From positions 166,552 through 230,551 of the forward strand of contig CAUYUJ010017826.1 in NCBI GenBank assembly GCA_963575745.1: a stretch of 64,000 nt of DNA, in the 5' to 3' direction. Made by a program: the position numbers and the translations under genes. Source of the DNA: Prorocentrum cordatum (Eukaryota > Sar > Dinophyceae > Prorocentrales > Prorocentraceae). Below, one piece after another: positions 20,866-32,236 of the stretch (positions within the stretch are counted from its first letter, which is position 1; each line of letters opens with the position of its first letter). The notes under the pieces were generated by a model. That model had not been told where the DNA came from. It saw nothing but the letters and a program-made list of their open reading frames with translations, and did no database searches.

Positions 20866-21694
20866 TCTAACGCCGCCGAGCGGCGGGGCCACACCCCTAA
20901 AATCTGTCTCAGGACACCATCGGGACGCTTGAAGACGACCCCAAGCCGGGGAAACGTAAGACTCGAGTACGCTGGAATTTTGGTTTGCCGGCGCGTTTTG
21001 ACGAGCGTGTCTTGTGTTTTGACGGTCCAGTTTCCGTGGGATGTTTGCAGCGGCGTTAAATTTCAGATTACGTTTCGTAATTTTCATGAGGACCCCGTCA
21101 GGCCAACCCGAGTCCCCCGAACCCGATTCTCACGCCTCCCCGAGAAAGGAAGCCCCTAAGAGGCAACTCGACACACAAAAAGCATTGATTCGTACAGGGT
21201 TTTCGTGCGATGCTGTGATATTCGGTTCTTCGGTATTCTGGGCTTCCGAGACCCTGAGGCTCCGAAAATCGCACCAACATTGATCACAAGGGGATCCAGA
21301 AAGTTCAAGGGAGCTCCAAGACGGTTCGGGGCCCAAAATGGCCCGAAGAAGAGAGCCCCATCACGGCCCAAGACGGCCCCGAGACGCCCCTCGAACCATT
21401 CCAAATCGTGGCCTGGTCGTTGAGGCAGGCTGTCGTTGGCAACGAGGTAACGCCAAGAAGCACCCGGAGACCCCCAAAGCGCAACCAGGAGGCCTCCAGA
21501 GACCCACAGAAGTCCCCATGATGCTTTCGCGAGGACCCAAAAGAGACCCTCCAAGGAGGAGCCTCCACAACAAAAAGCTGAAAACGAAGACAGGGAAGGG
21601 CCAGAGCGACAAGGGAAAGAAGAACATGATTTCAATGGAAAGGAAGAAAAGAAATAACATGATGATAACGACGATAACGAATACGGTAATTGTG
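20866..21694. other. Unassigned sequence with some ~10-bp repeat
   Basis: No gene recognised. Sparse CCAAGACGG-type units occur at 21.29-21.55 kb. Confidence 0.4.
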
Positions 21695-21695
21695 T

Positions 21696-21698
21696 TCG

Positions 21699-21730
<32 letters not shown>

Positions 21731-21804
21731 CTCTCTCTCTCTCTCGTTATTTATTTTTTTGTTTCTCTCTCTCTCTCTCTCTCTCCCTCCCGATCTCTCT
21801 CGAG
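21696..21804. repeat. (CT)n dinucleotide tract
   Basis: Interrupted TCTCTC runs split by a T-rich segment, ending at TCTCTCGAGGGGGCC where module c begins. Confidence 0.93.
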
Positions 21805-21870
21805 GGGGCCGAACGGTCATTCATTCTCCTTGGGCGCGTGGTTGAAGTGGGGCTCCGCGGTACTACGGAT
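21803..21870 (+). repeat. Dispersed module c, copy 1
   Basis: GAGGGGGCCGAACGGTCATT, CCTTGGGCGCGTGG, GAAGTGGGGCTCCGCGGT. The same string of landmarks occurs at 36911-36978 (+) and, reversed, at 45632-45703. GTT-rich DNA follows in this copy and in the 45-kb copy read on the minus strand. Confidence 0.85.
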
Positions 21871-22670
21871 TGTTGTTGCCTTGTCGTTGTTGCGTTGTTG
21901 CGATGATGTTGTCGTCGACCTCGCCCACGTCCCGCTCGCGATCGACCCCGTGACCCATCAGCGATCCACCCGCGACCCGCCGACATTGTTTTGACTAAAG
22001 AATGGCTCCTGCGGCGGGCTCGTTGCTTCTTTAGTTTGGAGAGATGGGCGCCTGCGGCAGGCTTCTTCAGAGCCTCGCAGACTGCCAATGGCCCCGCCGC
22101 CACCTCTCTTATCCGCAAATGCGGGGGCGGTGCGGTCTCATGGGAGTTGAACGCGCCCGTTGGCGCCCGCGTGCCCTAAACCTGCCTTCCCATCTTCCCC
22201 CTGCTTTGGGCGGCCACTGGTAAGGAGACGATCGTAGGAGCTGGTCTTCTCTCACGTTTAGGGTGGCGTGGACAGGCTTGCTGGCGATCGCAGGGATCGC
22301 GGCGCCAACAGCGGCCAGTCGGAGCGGGGCTCTGGGCGGGACTGGTCCATCCTCGAGCACGCGTTGCCTCTGCCGGGGCTCCTCCCACGGAGGGCCGTCC
22401 GGGGGGGGGGGCGCCACGCGCGGAGGCCGCACGGAGGACCCCACAGGGGGACCACACGGGAAGACCACACGGGAAGGTCAAGCGGGAAGGTCAAGCGGTG
22501 GGGCGCACGGGGAGGCCACAGGGAGGCCCCTTCGCTCTGGTCCTGGTCTTGCGGGGGACTGCGGCTGTCTTGGCAAAAAAGCCCTAACACCGGCTGGTCT
22601 GCAGGGGTCTCTGGCGTGTGTCTTGCTTGTGAGGCCGGGCGTGAACCCATTCAAGATCCCGAGTCGGTGG
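21871..22670. other. GC-rich unassigned sequence
   Basis: No gene recognised. A 9-bp inverted repeat (ACTAAAGAA / TTCTTTAGT) lies at ~21994-22035, and GGGAAG-CACACG repeats at ~22445-22500. Confidence 0.4.
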
Positions 22671-22675
22671 CCAGT

Positions 22676-22840
22676 GGTCTGCCGTACGGTCTCCCGTATG
22701 GTCTCCCGTATGGTCTCCCGCAGTGGTTTGCCGTACGGTCTCCCGCATGGTCTCCCGTCGTGTCTCCCGTGGTGTCTCCCGTGCGGTCTCTCCCGTATGG
22801 TCTTGCGCATGTCTTCACGCATGATCGCCCGGATGGTCCC
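22676..22840. repeat. 12-bp TGGTCTCCCGTA minisatellite
   Basis: About 12 units of (T/C)GGTCTCCCGTA and variants (GTGTCTCCCGTG, GCGGTCTCTCCCG). Confidence 0.88.
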
Positions 22841-23023
22841 CCTCCCAGCGCCAATTCGAGTACTCTGTATGTTACTTGTTCGTCTTATCCATTGATCTCT
22901 CTAGCGATTCCCTGAAAAGCTTGTCTGCCAGGGTTATACAAGTCTTGTTAAACAAAAAACTCGTGGGTGCGTCGCCAGATCCGAGATCGGTCAGACGACG
23001 TTACCGCCCGTTGCTTCTCGCGT

Positions 23024-23060
23024 CCTCCCATGTCCTCCCATGTCCTCCCATGTCCGTCCC
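23024..23060. repeat. 10-bp GTCCTCCCAT tandem
   Basis: Three consecutive units TCCTCCCATG, then looser CCCTATCC and CCTATCCG repeats to ~23180. Confidence 0.8.
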
Positions 23061-23356
23061 TATCCGCATCCCTGCCCCTCTGCCTCTATCCGAATCCTTT
23101 TTTATCCATATCCTGCATCCCCATGCCTACCCCTACATTCGAATTCCTACATTATTGGCCCTATATCCTTATCCCGATCCCCCCCACCATTGCGGCCCCC
23201 CATCGTGGCCTCCATAGTGGCCCCAATCGTAACCGTGTAAGCCGTGTTGGGTCTGGTGTCGCAAGGGTGGCATTGCTTTAGTGTTCTAAAGAGCTGTTTA
23301 GGGCCTCATGCCGTCAAGGGTGAAGTGCCATTATTGCTTGATGCGTGTGTGTATGT

Positions 23357-23540
23357 GTGTCTCTCTCTCTCTCTCTCTCCCTCTCTCTATACATATATGT
23401 AGATAGACGAATGTATCTAAATGTGTGTTTTGCTTGTTATCTCGTAGGTTTGTTCCCCTCTTTTTTTTTGTTTTTCTCTCTCTCTCTCTCTCGTTCTCCC
23501 TCTTTCTATCTATCTCTATCGTTATCTCTTTCGATGCCCA
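23357..23540. repeat. (CT)n tracts
   Basis: Two CT-rich runs (23357-23390 and 23472-23540) separated by sequence rich in T and TA. Confidence 0.9.
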
Positions 23541-23819
23541 TGTAAGGCCCACGCCGACTCGAGACGCGTATTTCGATACGCGGTTCTGATTTCGACTCCG
23601 CCCGAGCTGGCGGAGTGAGTGCCGACCTCGAATGCATACATTGCTTTTTCTGTTGACTATCATTCGACCCAGCTCCAGTCCGACCCGGGTGAAGAGCAAG
23701 AGCTGGGGGAAGAAGAGAGAGGTACAGGAGAGAGGAGGACAGGAGGAATTGAGAAAGAGAGGCGACGAGAAGGAAGCATCTTTTGATCAGGGCCTGATGC
23801 TTGGCCGAACCCCCGTTGG

Positions 23820-24085
23820 ATGCTGGACATCCCGCGAGGATCATGGCACGGCGGGAGCCGCGAAGTCCAGCCAGCCCTCGAAGCGGCCATCAAGAACCAT
23901 GGGAGGGCGCGGCAGTGGAGAGCAGCGTTGCGGCTGTTCTGCGAGGCGTCTGCATCTCGCCCTGCAGCCAGCCAGGGCCAGCACCTTGCAGCCGTTGGCG
24001 CGTGCGGCAGAGGCGTGCAGTGGCGGCGGGCTCTGGCGCTGCTCGGCGAGATGTGGCAGGCGAAGGTGGAGCCCAACGTCATCCT
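23820..24085 (+). CDS. PPR module 1 (two degenerate PPR motifs)
   Basis: An open plus-strand frame encodes RARQWRAALRLFCEA, then a spacer, then VQWRRALALLGEMWQAKVEP followed by NVI, the helix-turn-helix of a PPR repeat. PPR proteins bind single-stranded RNA, usually in organelles. The frame then runs straight into a CTCCTG repeat (24085-24230) that encodes only Leu, so the protein signal ends at ~24085. No start, stop or confident splice sites were identified. It is probably an exon or pseudo-exon. The upstream helix carries GACGRG where the other modules have SACEKG. Confidence 0.6.
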
Positions 24086-24232
24086 TCTGCTTCTCCTGCT
24101 CCTCCTCGTGCTCCTCCTCCTCCTGCTTCTCCTCATGCTTCTCCTCCTCCTCATCATCCTCCTGTTCCTCCTGTTCCTCCTCCTGCTTCTCCTCCTCCTC
24201 CTCCTGCTCCTCGTCCTGGCTCCTCCCATGGC
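24085..24232. repeat. CTCCTG/CTTCTC tract
   Basis: Degenerate (CTCCTG)n directly after PPR module 1. Confidence 0.92.
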
Positions 24233-24239
24233 GGGAGCC

Positions 24240-25290
24240 GCGCGCGCGCGAACGGCGCGCCGATGCGCAGCATGCGGCTCCGACAGGGCCCCAGAGAGCC
24301 CAGCGCGGCCTCCGCAGTCAGGTCTGTAGCGCAGGGAGCCGCGCGTGGGAGGGGCACATCCTGGGGCCATCTGTGCGACGGGCGGCCGAGTGAGACTGGA
24401 GCAGGGCCGTCAAGCGAGCCAGCAGGCGCCCCGCGCAACGGCGCCCGCAGAACTCGTCCTTCAAGGCCTTCGCGGCGGAGGCCTCGACGACGGCCTGGGA
24501 TCGGGCCGTTGCCAACCCAGGCGGCTGCTGCGCTCGGGCCCTGTCCCTCCAGCGCTGCGAGGCCGCTCCGATCGCCTCGGCTTTTGGCTCCGGCGGGCGT
24601 CACGGGCTCCGGGGTCCTCAAGCTCGAACGTTCCCAAGAGTCGCCACGACGGCACACGAGCCTTCAACATAGGCCCAAAGAAGGCCCGGGAGGTGGCCCG
24701 AGCATGTCACAAGCCCGTAGGTTAGTCTGCTGTTTGTTCTCTGGGCGTTTTGTCCCCTGGCCCGCCTTGTCAGTGGCCCACCTGAAGCGTGGGCAGGCGG
24801 TCCCCCCGCAAAACAAGTGGACTGCCTGGCAGCCTGAGGCGTGGTCACCGTCCTCGCCTGTTGAAACTAATTCAATGGTTGAAATGGAAGAAAAAAGCCC
24901 TCGTTACACAGTGCTTCACACGGCCTCAAGGTGGCCCGACTCTCTTCGTCTACGGCCCCCAGAGAGCCCCCAAGAGGGCCCCAGGGCGCCCCATGAAGCT
25001 TGCAAGACGGCCCATGAGTGCCGTATGAGGGCGCAACACGGCGGGAGAGAGCCAGCTGATGATTCGGGAGGGCACCCAGAGGGCGGCACGACGCGACGGC
25101 CCAAGATGCCCTGGGAGCCCCAAGATGCCCAAGAGGGCCTGAAGATGCCCCCACACATGCCAAATATAGATGGAGTGCGACCTTTCGGGTGTCTTGCAAG
25201 AGTTTCTTGCGACAGCGTCCGCACTGCACTCGAGCAACTACGCGGAGCCAGGTCAGCAGGACTCCAAACAAGCAGGTTAGCAGACAAGCG
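24240..25290. other. GC-rich sequence without a confident gene
   Basis: The long open frame here is favoured by GC content. Part of 24405-24650 has a balanced, coding-like composition in one frame (e.g. SSFKAFAAEASTTAWDRAVA) but has no recognised domain. CCAAGATGCCC-like repeats occur at 25.1 kb. Confidence 0.35.
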
Positions 25291-25565
25291 GAACTAGCAA
25301 GCAGGAGCAGCTTGCGGCAGAAAGCCGCATCGGCAAGCACTAGCCAATCGCAGGAGCCCGCACATGCAACACCGCCGCCAAGAAGTGGCAAGCGGCAGCA
25401 ACAAGCCGCACCACGCACCAGCAAACAGGCGGCGCCAGCGGAGGCATGAACAGCGGCAACTAGCAGCAAGTGACAGCAAGCGGCTACGAGCGGGCGGGTA
25501 AGATAGGAAACAAGCAAGTTGGCAAGTCACCACGCAGGCAAGCCAGCCGGCATGCAAGCCGAAAA
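25290..25565 (+). repeat. AGC-rich block
   Basis: Degenerate AGCAAGC, GGCAGC and AGCAACAAGC units. Comparable blocks lie at ~28.14-28.28, 31.68-31.97, 46.45-46.60, 53.05-53.19, 56.50-56.80, 58.79-58.93 and 60.89-61.18 kb, mostly upstream of PPR modules or relics. Confidence 0.75.
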
Positions 25566-25653
25566 TGCGGGGAGGGGGGTGTCAGGCCAGGAGGCCAGCA
25601 GCAATGCGCGCAGGACTGTTCGCCCGCGCATACGAGTGACCTGTCAGGAAGAG

Positions 25654-25820
25654 CACGGGCCAGCTCTAGTCAGCTACGGCGTTGGTATCAGCGCGTGCGA
25701 GAAGGGTGAGCAGTGGCAGATGGCTCTGTCGCTGCTCAGAGAAATGTGGGAGGCGAAGCTGGAGCCCAGCGTCATCTCTTCTGCAATGCCGGAACCTCCC
25801 GCGTGCGAGAAGGGCCTGTG
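25654..25820 (+). CDS. PPR module 2
   Basis: Encodes LVSYGVGISACEKGEQWQMA followed by LSLLREMWEAKLEPSVI, one complete ~35-residue PPR motif. The next motif is only a relic: ...CCTCCCGCGTGCGAGAAGGG at ~25795-25815 restores PACEKG, but the codons before it have decayed. The CCGTGGAC hairpin that precedes several modules is not intact here. It is an exon-like fragment with no mapped ends. Confidence 0.65.
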
Positions 25821-25939
25821 CACCAATTGTTTTTTTTTTCCTTCGAGCGGCAAGGAGAGCGCAAAGCGTCCCCAGGACAGCTTGGACAGCCCGCTTCTCG
25901 GCCATGCTCCATATACGAAGACGGCCTAACAGGCGCCAG

Positions 25940-27480
25940 CGACGGCCCCAACGGCCCAGCAGGTCCCCAAGACGGTCCAATAACGACCCAAGAGGACGCC
26001 CATGATGGCCCAAAAGGCCCCAAATATCGCCCCATGGTGGCCCAACAGGTCCAAGAGAACCCTGGGGGGCCTGAGGGCCCCAAGAAGCCTCGGGCCACGA
26101 CCCCTTTATACTGCCCAGCTGAGCCCGAAGACGGCCCAGAAGGCGCCTAAGACGACCCCAACACCCCAGGCGACCCCCAAGACGGCCCCAGAAAGTCCCG
26201 AGAGACGCTCCAAGAGTGCCCAGAGAAGCCAAATTCAATGTTTTCTTTTAGTTTCTTTTCTTTTCGAGATGCGACACAAATAATCGCTGTTCTCGCCGCT
26301 TCGGGCTTCCGCTGCTAATCTGCTAATCGCCCAAGACGACCCCAACAGCCCGGAAGCCCCCAAGACTGCCCAAGAAAGTCCCAAGAGGCACCCCAAGAGG
26401 ACCCAGAGAAACCCAAATCAGTGATTTGTTTTTGCAGAATTTCGACGTCGCCTTCTCGGGCTTCCGATGCTACATGATGGCCTGCGAGGCCCCCAACATC
26501 GCCCCAGGGCGGCCCAACAGGCCCCCAAGAGGGCCCCCAAGAGGGCCCCCCAGGCATCCCAAGAGGGCCTGAAGGCGGCCCGAGGGGGACCCAACACGGC
26601 CATGACGGCCCCAAGAGGGACCCAAGAGCGCCCCAACAGGACGTCGGGCCACTCCCCTGGGGAGGCCCCCCGAGACGACCCAAGAAAGTCCCAAGAGGCC
26701 CCCCAAGAGCGCCCGGCGAAACCAAAATCAGTGAGTTCCTTTCTGGGTTTCAGGGGGATTCCAACGCTCTCGCCTTTCCGGGTTTCCGATGCTACATGAT
26801 GGCGAAGAGGCCCCCAGTATCGCCCCACGGCGGCCCAACAGGCCTGGCCCAGCGGAACCCACGGACGGCCCAGGAGGCGCCTAAGACGGCCCCAACAGCC
26901 AAGGAGGCCCCCAAGGCGGCCCAAGAAAGTACCAAGGGGCCCCCCAAGAGTGCCCAGAGAAGCCAAACTCAATTTTGTCTTGCAGTGCTTCTTTTTTCGT
27001 TCAAAAATCAACGTTCTCTCCGCTTCGGGCTTCCGATGCTACATGATGGCCCACGAGGCCCCCAACATCGCCCCAAGGCGGCCCAACAGGCCCCCAACAT
27101 CGCCCCAAGGCGGTCCAACAGGCCCCCAAGAGGGCCCCCCAGGCAGCCCAAGAGGGCCTGAAGGCGGCCCGAGGGGGACCCAACACGGACATGACGGCCC
27201 CAGGAGGGACCCAAGAGCGCCCCATCAGGGCGTCGGGCCACTCTCCCTAATTATACGGCCCCGCGGAAGCCAAATACAGCCGAAGCGGCGTGCAAGACAG
27301 CCTCAGCGGCTGGGGAGGCGCCCGAGACGACCCGAGAAAGTTCCAAGAGGCCCCCCAAGAGCGCCCAGCGAAACCAAAATCAGTGATTTCCAGGCAGCCC
27401 AAGAGGGACCCAACACGGCCATGACGGCCCCAAGAGGGACCCAAGAGCGCCCTAAGAGGTAGAGCTGGGAACTTGCCTTG
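25940..27480 (+). repeat. GGCCCAAGACGG ~10-bp array with ~250-bp higher-order units
   Basis: Dense CCCAAGACGGCC and CAAGAGGCCCCC units. Superimposed is a larger unit with landmarks GGCTTCCGATGCTACATGATGGC, CCCCAACATCGCCCCA and GACCCAAGAGCGCCCCA. GCTACATGATGGC occurs near 26469, 26790 and 27038. Confidence 0.85.
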
Positions 27481-27759
27481 CGCACCCTCCGCCCCGAGAT
27501 GGCCCCCGCCAGCAGGCCCTCAAGAGGGTCCCCAGAATCCCGGGGAGGCCCGCGCGAGGCCCAAATCAGGCCCACGAGGGCCCCGGGAGGTCCAAGACAC
27601 CCCACAAGCCGCCTCGCAGAGGCTTCCGAGGGAAGATCTCTTAGAGAGCTCTGGGATCGCGCCGGCAATCCAAAAGAGCCCCGTCGGCGACCCAAGAGGA
27701 GACCAGATGTTCGGCCACACACGCGCCGAGACCATTGAGACATTCGTGTGCTGGCATTT
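27481..27759 (+). repeat. GGCCCAAGACGG-type repeat, sparse
   Basis: Continuation of the array with fewer clear units. The sequence GCACCCTCC-GCCCCGAGATGGCCCCCGCCAGCAGGCCC resembles 62378-62420. No gene recognised. Confidence 0.6.
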
Positions 27760-28110
27760 TCTCATACCTCCCTTCTCCCTCCTTGCTCCACGCTCCTCGT
27801 TCCTCACCGCTCTCTCTCATCGCTCCTCGCCTCTCTCTCTTCTCGCTCGTGGCCTTTTCGTCTTACTCCTCGCTCCTGCAACCACTCTCCTGGCCCCTCC
27901 CTTCTCCCTCTTGACTACTGGCGTCTGCCTCCCCCCTTCTTCGGTTCTCCCTCATCCCTCCTCGCCTCTCTCTCTCGCTCTCTCTTTCTCTTCTCTTTTC
28001 GACCGTTGCTTTCCTTCTCGCTCATTCCTTCTCGCAGATCGCTCCTCGCTTCTTACCCCTCTCGACCCTGACTCATCGGTCCTAGGTCCTCGGTCCACTC
28101 ACGAACTCTA
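27760..28110. repeat. CTCGCTCCT pyrimidine-rich block
   Basis: Units CTCGCTCCTCGC and TCTCTCTC. Related blocks lie at 51.80-52.44 kb and, in short form, 60.81-60.89 kb. All three are followed by AGC-rich DNA, the second after a ~600-bp gap. Confidence 0.8.
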
Positions 28111-28377
28111 GGTTGCGTCGGCTTGCAAGGGCACCACGAAACAGCACTCTGCAGCCTCAAGTGGCAACAGCGAACAGCAGCAGTCCGCAGCAAGCAGCGG
28201 CAGCACACAGCCAGCATTCACGCAAGCAGCAGCAAGTCGCAGGCAGCAGCACCCCGCAGCTGCAGGCAGCAACAGCAGAGGCGACTATCGGGCCCAACGT
28301 CACCACGAAAGTCTTGCGGCATCATCCCTGCCATGGCCCCACATGCCATCTCGGATGGATTTCGTGGCCCGCAGGCC

Positions 28378-28440
28378 ACGGGTCAGCCCTGGTCTCTCCT
28401 GCATGGCCGGGGGAAGCGCGTGCGGGAAGGGAAACGGATC
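28378..28440 (+). pseudogene. PPR module relic
   Basis: CACGGGTCAGCCCTGGTC, then GGGGGAAGCGCGTGCGGGAAGGG, recalls the start of the PPR modules (CCTAGTC...GGGATCAGCGCGTGCGAGAAGGG). The frame is lost after this. Confidence 0.45.
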
Positions 28441-28609
28441 AGGTATCCAAGATCGGCCTCGGCGGGCCCCTGGTGCGGCCTCAGGCAGGCCCCTGGCGCC
28501 CGTGTCGCGGCACGGCGTGCCTCTGGGCGGCTCGAGCGCGCGACCCAGAGGCCGTCCAGACGGCTCGCGGCGGCCAAAAGTCATTGATTGTTCTACGGCT
28601 TCTATGTTC

Positions 28610-29535
28610 TCGCGATTTCAAGACGGCTCTTGGGGCCCCCTGGGACGCTCCAAGGCCGCCCAAGAGCTCCGGCAAGGGCCCCAAGACAGCTCAGGAGGGC
28701 TTCAAGACGGCTCCAGGAGGAGCCCAAGACGGCCCAAGCGAGCCCCAAGACGACCCGAGAGAGCCCCTGGAGCCTTGAAAAGGGCAGCAAAAGCCGCCCA
28801 AGAGGGCTCACGGAGAGCTCCGAGACAGCCCAAGAGCCCCAACATGGCCCCGAGACGGGCCAAGAGGCCGTCCAGACGGCTCACGGCGGCCCAAAATCAT
28901 TGATTCTTCGATGAGTTTTGCCTGATTTTCAGGTTCTCGCAATTTCGAGCTAAGAGCGGCCCCAAACAGCTCCTGGAACCACAAATTCTCCCAGGCTCAA
29001 GAGGCTCCGGCAAGGGCCCCAAGACGGCTTAGGAGTGCTCCAAGACAGCTCCCGGAGGAGTCCGAAACGGCCCAAGAGAGACCCAAGACGGCGCGAGAGA
29101 GCCCCAAGAGCCGCCCCAGAGGGCTCACAGACACCTCAGAGACGGCCCAACACCCCCAATAGAGTCCTTACACGGCCCCAGAGGCCGTCCAGACGGGCCG
29201 CCGCAATCTAAATCGTTAATTCTCCAATGGTTTTTGCAAGATTTCCACCTTCTCGCCATTCCGAGTCAAGACCGGCCCAAGACAGCCGTCCAAGAGGATT
29301 TGGACAGGCCCCACAACCACATAGGAGGTCTCCAAGATGGCAAGATGGCCCAGGAGGCGCCCAAGTTTGCCCAAGAGCCGTCCAAGACGGCCCGACGACA
29401 GCCCATGAGGCGCCCAAGACGGCCCCAAGTCATCCTCAAGACCCCATACGAGGCCCGAGGATACCTCCGAGCGGCCCCCGCGAGAGCTTAAGAGGTTTCC
29501 AAGCTGCTCCCAGAGAAGTGAGGCGGACGACAGTT
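28610..29535 (+). repeat. GGCCCAAGACGG ~10-bp array with longer units
   Basis: Dense CCAAGACGGC and CCAAGAGGGC. A larger unit ending in GTCCAGACGGCTC(A/G)CGGC(G)GCC, then AAATCATTGATT or AAATCGTTAATTCT-C, recurs near 28560, 28870 and 29190, about 310-320 bp apart. Confidence 0.8.
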
Positions 29536-29536
29536 T

Positions 29537-29870
29537 TCAACGCTCCGGGGGCCCTGCATGCTTCTGTTCGGGGCTGCGCTGTCGTAGGACCCGCAATTCC
29601 CCAACGAAGATCGGGAGGATGGTGGCTCCAAGACAGGACGTGAACGAAGTCCACGGGTTCGCCCTAGTCTGTACTACAATTCCGGGCGAAGCGCTTGCGA
29701 AAAGGTCAAGCAGTGGCAGCGCCCCGGGCCACCCAGAGAGCTCGCGGGCCGCTCAGAGAGCCTCTGGGGCGCTCCTCGACGGCTTCAGGAGGCCTCTGGA
29801 TCGCTCGCCGACGGCTCCAGGACTCCCAGATCGCCCCAAGACGGCCTCACAGACACCCACAAGGGCCGAA
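29537..29870 (+). pseudogene. PPR module relic within a duplicated segment
   Basis: AAGTCCACGGGTTCGCCCTAGTC is followed by a 2-bp insertion relative to intact modules. After it, the shifted frame again reads YNSGRSACEKVKQWQR before decaying. The stretch 29641-29870 is nearly the same as 63672-63900. The upstream part, 29537-29622, resembles 54150-54240 (GCGCTGTCGTAGGA, GCAATT, CGAAGATCG). Confidence 0.6.
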
Positions 29871-30360
29871 GCCGACCCGACCGAAGCCCCCTGACGGCCC
29901 CCAAAGGCTTCAGAGACGGCCCCCGAGGACCGCCTGGACGGCGCCAAGGGGCAAAACTTATCAGTTTTCCGAAAGTTTCGATGGTTTCCCTGATCCCGCC
30001 ACTTCGGGACCACAACGGCCCAGGATGGCCCCAGGGGGCTTCCCACATCGCCCCTGCGCGGTCCAAGAGGGCCCCAGGAGGGCCCCCAGACGGCCCGAGA
30101 AGGCCCGTAGACGGCCCAAGAGGGCCCTAAGACGGCCCAAGAGAGCTTCAAGTGACTCTCAAGTCAGCCCCAACCAGGCCCCAGACCCCGCCCGACCGGG
30201 CCCAAAGCGACCTCCGAAACGGCCCGAGACCCCAAGATGGCTCCAAGACGCCCCCAGAAGGGCCCAAGGTGCCGCCCAAGAGGGCCCAAAGCGACCTCCG
30301 AGACGGCCCGAGACTCCCAAGATGGCCCCAAGACCTCCCTGCGCGGCCCCCAACCGAGGC
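29871..30360 (+). repeat. GGCCCAAGACGG ~10-bp array
   Basis: Dense units. The segment AAAGCGACCTCCGA-ACGGCCCGAGAC-CCCAAGATGGC occurs twice (~30199 and ~30288, 89 bp apart). Confidence 0.85.
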
Positions 30361-30509
30361 CCGCAAACGTGCCCCCCTCACTCTGAGTGTGCCTGAAAAC
30401 CTTTGTGTTTTTGCTAATCGCGCCTATGCCCGGCGCGATTAGCAAAAACCTATTTCTTTTCACGCTTCCAGGTCGGTGCCCCCGGAGCTCCCCGACTGAT
30501 TTCCGGGGT

Positions 30510-30700
30510 GGCCCCCAGACGTGGCTTGTAAACGTCGGCCCCACGTGGCCCCCAAACAGGACCCCCAAAGGCGGCCCCCACACAAAGCCTCCGAAGGTCG
30601 CCCCCACGCGTAGCCCTCAGGCGCCCCCCAAACGTGGCCCCCACACAGCCCCCAACCATTGCCCTCAAACGTGACCGTCACATGTGCCTCCGAAGGTCGC
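30510..30700 (+). repeat. CCCCCAAACGTGGCC repeat
   Basis: Short units (G)TGGCCCCCA-ACGT and GGCCCCCACAC, a variant of the ~10-bp family. Confidence 0.7.
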
Positions 30701-30781
30701 CTCTACCGCCCAAGGGACGCCAGAGCTGTTCAACGTCGACGAGCTGGTTACCTACGGTGTGCGAGTCCCAGGCTCAGCACG

Positions 30782-30921
30782 CCGTGGATTTAATCCACGG
30801 GTTCACACTAGTCATCTACAGCGCTGGGATCAGCGCGTGCGAGAAGGGCGAGCAGTGGGAGCGGGCTCTGGCATTGCTCAGCGAGATGTGGGAGGCGAAG
30901 CTGGAGCCCGACAACATCTGA
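30782..30921 (+). CDS. PPR module 3 with 9-bp hairpin
   Basis: It starts with CCGTGGATT-T-AATCCACGG (30782-30800), then encodes GFTLVIYSAGISACEKGEQW and ERALALLSEMWEAKLEPD, ending at a TGA (30919-30921). This is one complete PPR motif. The next motif is decayed (ACAATTCTGGGTAAAGCGCGC). The hairpin arms carry paired changes (GAC to GAT, GTC to ATC) compared with the other modules. Confidence 0.65.
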
Positions 30922-31678
30922 GCCACAATTCTGGGTAAAGCGCGCGCAAACTGGGAAAGCAGCGCTGGCTCCTGGGACTCTGATCCCAGCCTGGGATGCT
31001 CCGAGAGGGCCCCGAGCTGCTCGGGAGGTGCTTCCAAGACAGCCACTGCTCGACTAGACGTAAGAGTGAGCTTCGCCGGTGTGACCTGCGGGCACAGATG
31101 GGTCCCCATATGGCTGAAAACGAAGCAGTCGCAGTTGCTTGCGCGCCCAGGTTTGGTCCCCCCGCGGCCCCCAAAAAGTCGCGCACCAAAGGTCACTCTT
31201 TCCCAGGGTCGCTCTTGCGTATAGCCGAACTGCCAAGGTGCCCTTCATGAGAGCCTTGGGTGAGCCCCCAAGCCCAAGACGCCCCCAAAAGGCTCCAATA
31301 TTGCCCCAAGATGTTTCCGAAAGGCCCGCAGATGGCCCGCAGAGAGCCGACACGATAGCTTCGAAATGAACCCTACAGGCTCCTCACAGGGTCCAACACG
31401 GCTCCATACGAGTCCAACATGGCTTCAGGGGGCCTCTGAGATGGCCCCTGACGTCTCCAAGACGGCCCTTAGCCGCCCCAACACGGCCCCAAGACTCCCC
31501 CAAACGGGTCGCAGACCCCGCCCGAAACTGCACCTGGACACCCAAGCGACGTCCATGTGGTCCCAAGGGGCCCCAGGAACTTTCCACGATAGCAGGAGGC
31601 CCTGAGGAGTCTTCCAGTGAGCGCCGGTGGCCCCCTGAGGCACCGCAAGGTTTCAGCAATGCCCCAAGCCTTTCCGAT
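30922..31678. other. Mixed sequence with some GGCCCAAGACGG repeat
   Basis: No gene recognised. From ~31265 to 31620 the ~10-bp family is visible but diluted. Confidence 0.5.
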
Positions 31679-31975
31679 TGCAGACGCGGCACGGCAAACG
31701 CAGCAGCAGCATCACCACCAGCGGCAGGCCCGCCAATCTCCTCGCTGACGTGGCATGCAGCAGAGGCCCGCAGTGCCTCGAGGCAACAGCGGCACCGCCA
31801 GACGCAGCAGCACCACCAGCGGCAGGCCCGCTGCCAGGCCCGCTTCCATGGCACGCAGCACAGGACAGGCAGCGAAGTCGAGGCCGCCCGCGGCCGCCAG
31901 CGCGCGCTGAACTCCGTGCTTCTGCTGCGCCTGCTCCTGCCGCTCCGACTTGCTCCTGCTGATGCAGCTCCTCCT
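31679..31975. repeat. AGC/GGC-rich block with ~85-bp duplication
   Basis: GCAGCAGCA-CACCACCAGCGGCAGGCCCGC occurs at ~31701 and ~31807, within CAGC-rich DNA. Confidence 0.7.
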
Positions 31976-31978
31976 GTT

Positions 31979-32236
31979 TCTCTGGGAATTCTGTCCTCAA
32001 ATTTCTGCAGTGCCGAAAGGGAAGGTGAACAGCAGCAGAGCTACAGAAGTAGATGTCACAGACACGTTCAGAATGGGGTCAACATAAAATATGGGAACTT
32101 TTCTTTTTCAGGGACAAGTGCCGTCACGCTGAAGTTGCAACACTTTGAACACGCGCTGCTCGGGCCCGCACTCCGGAGAAGTCTGACGACATCTGAGCCC
32201 AAACGGCTACGAAGGCACAGAACGCACATGTCGTAT
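31979..32236 (+). repeat. ~250-bp direct repeat R4, copy A
   Basis: Matches 36556-36788 in the same orientation. Landmarks in order: TCTCTGGGAATTCTGTC, CAAAT-TC-GCAGTGCC, GACACGTTCAGAATGGGGTCA, GTCGTCACGCTG/GCCGTCACGCTG, GGGCCCGCACTCCGGAGAA, TCTGAGCCCAAAC and GCATAGAACGCA/GCACAGAACGCA. The copies flank ~4.3 kb containing the reverse-transcriptase relic, a layout that recalls long terminal repeats. Confidence 0.88.

Noticed and set aside
23801-25297. A 498-codon plus-strand open frame
   Set aside because: Frame openness follows GC content and the CTCCTG tract. The PPR signal in this region is in a different frame (23820-24085).
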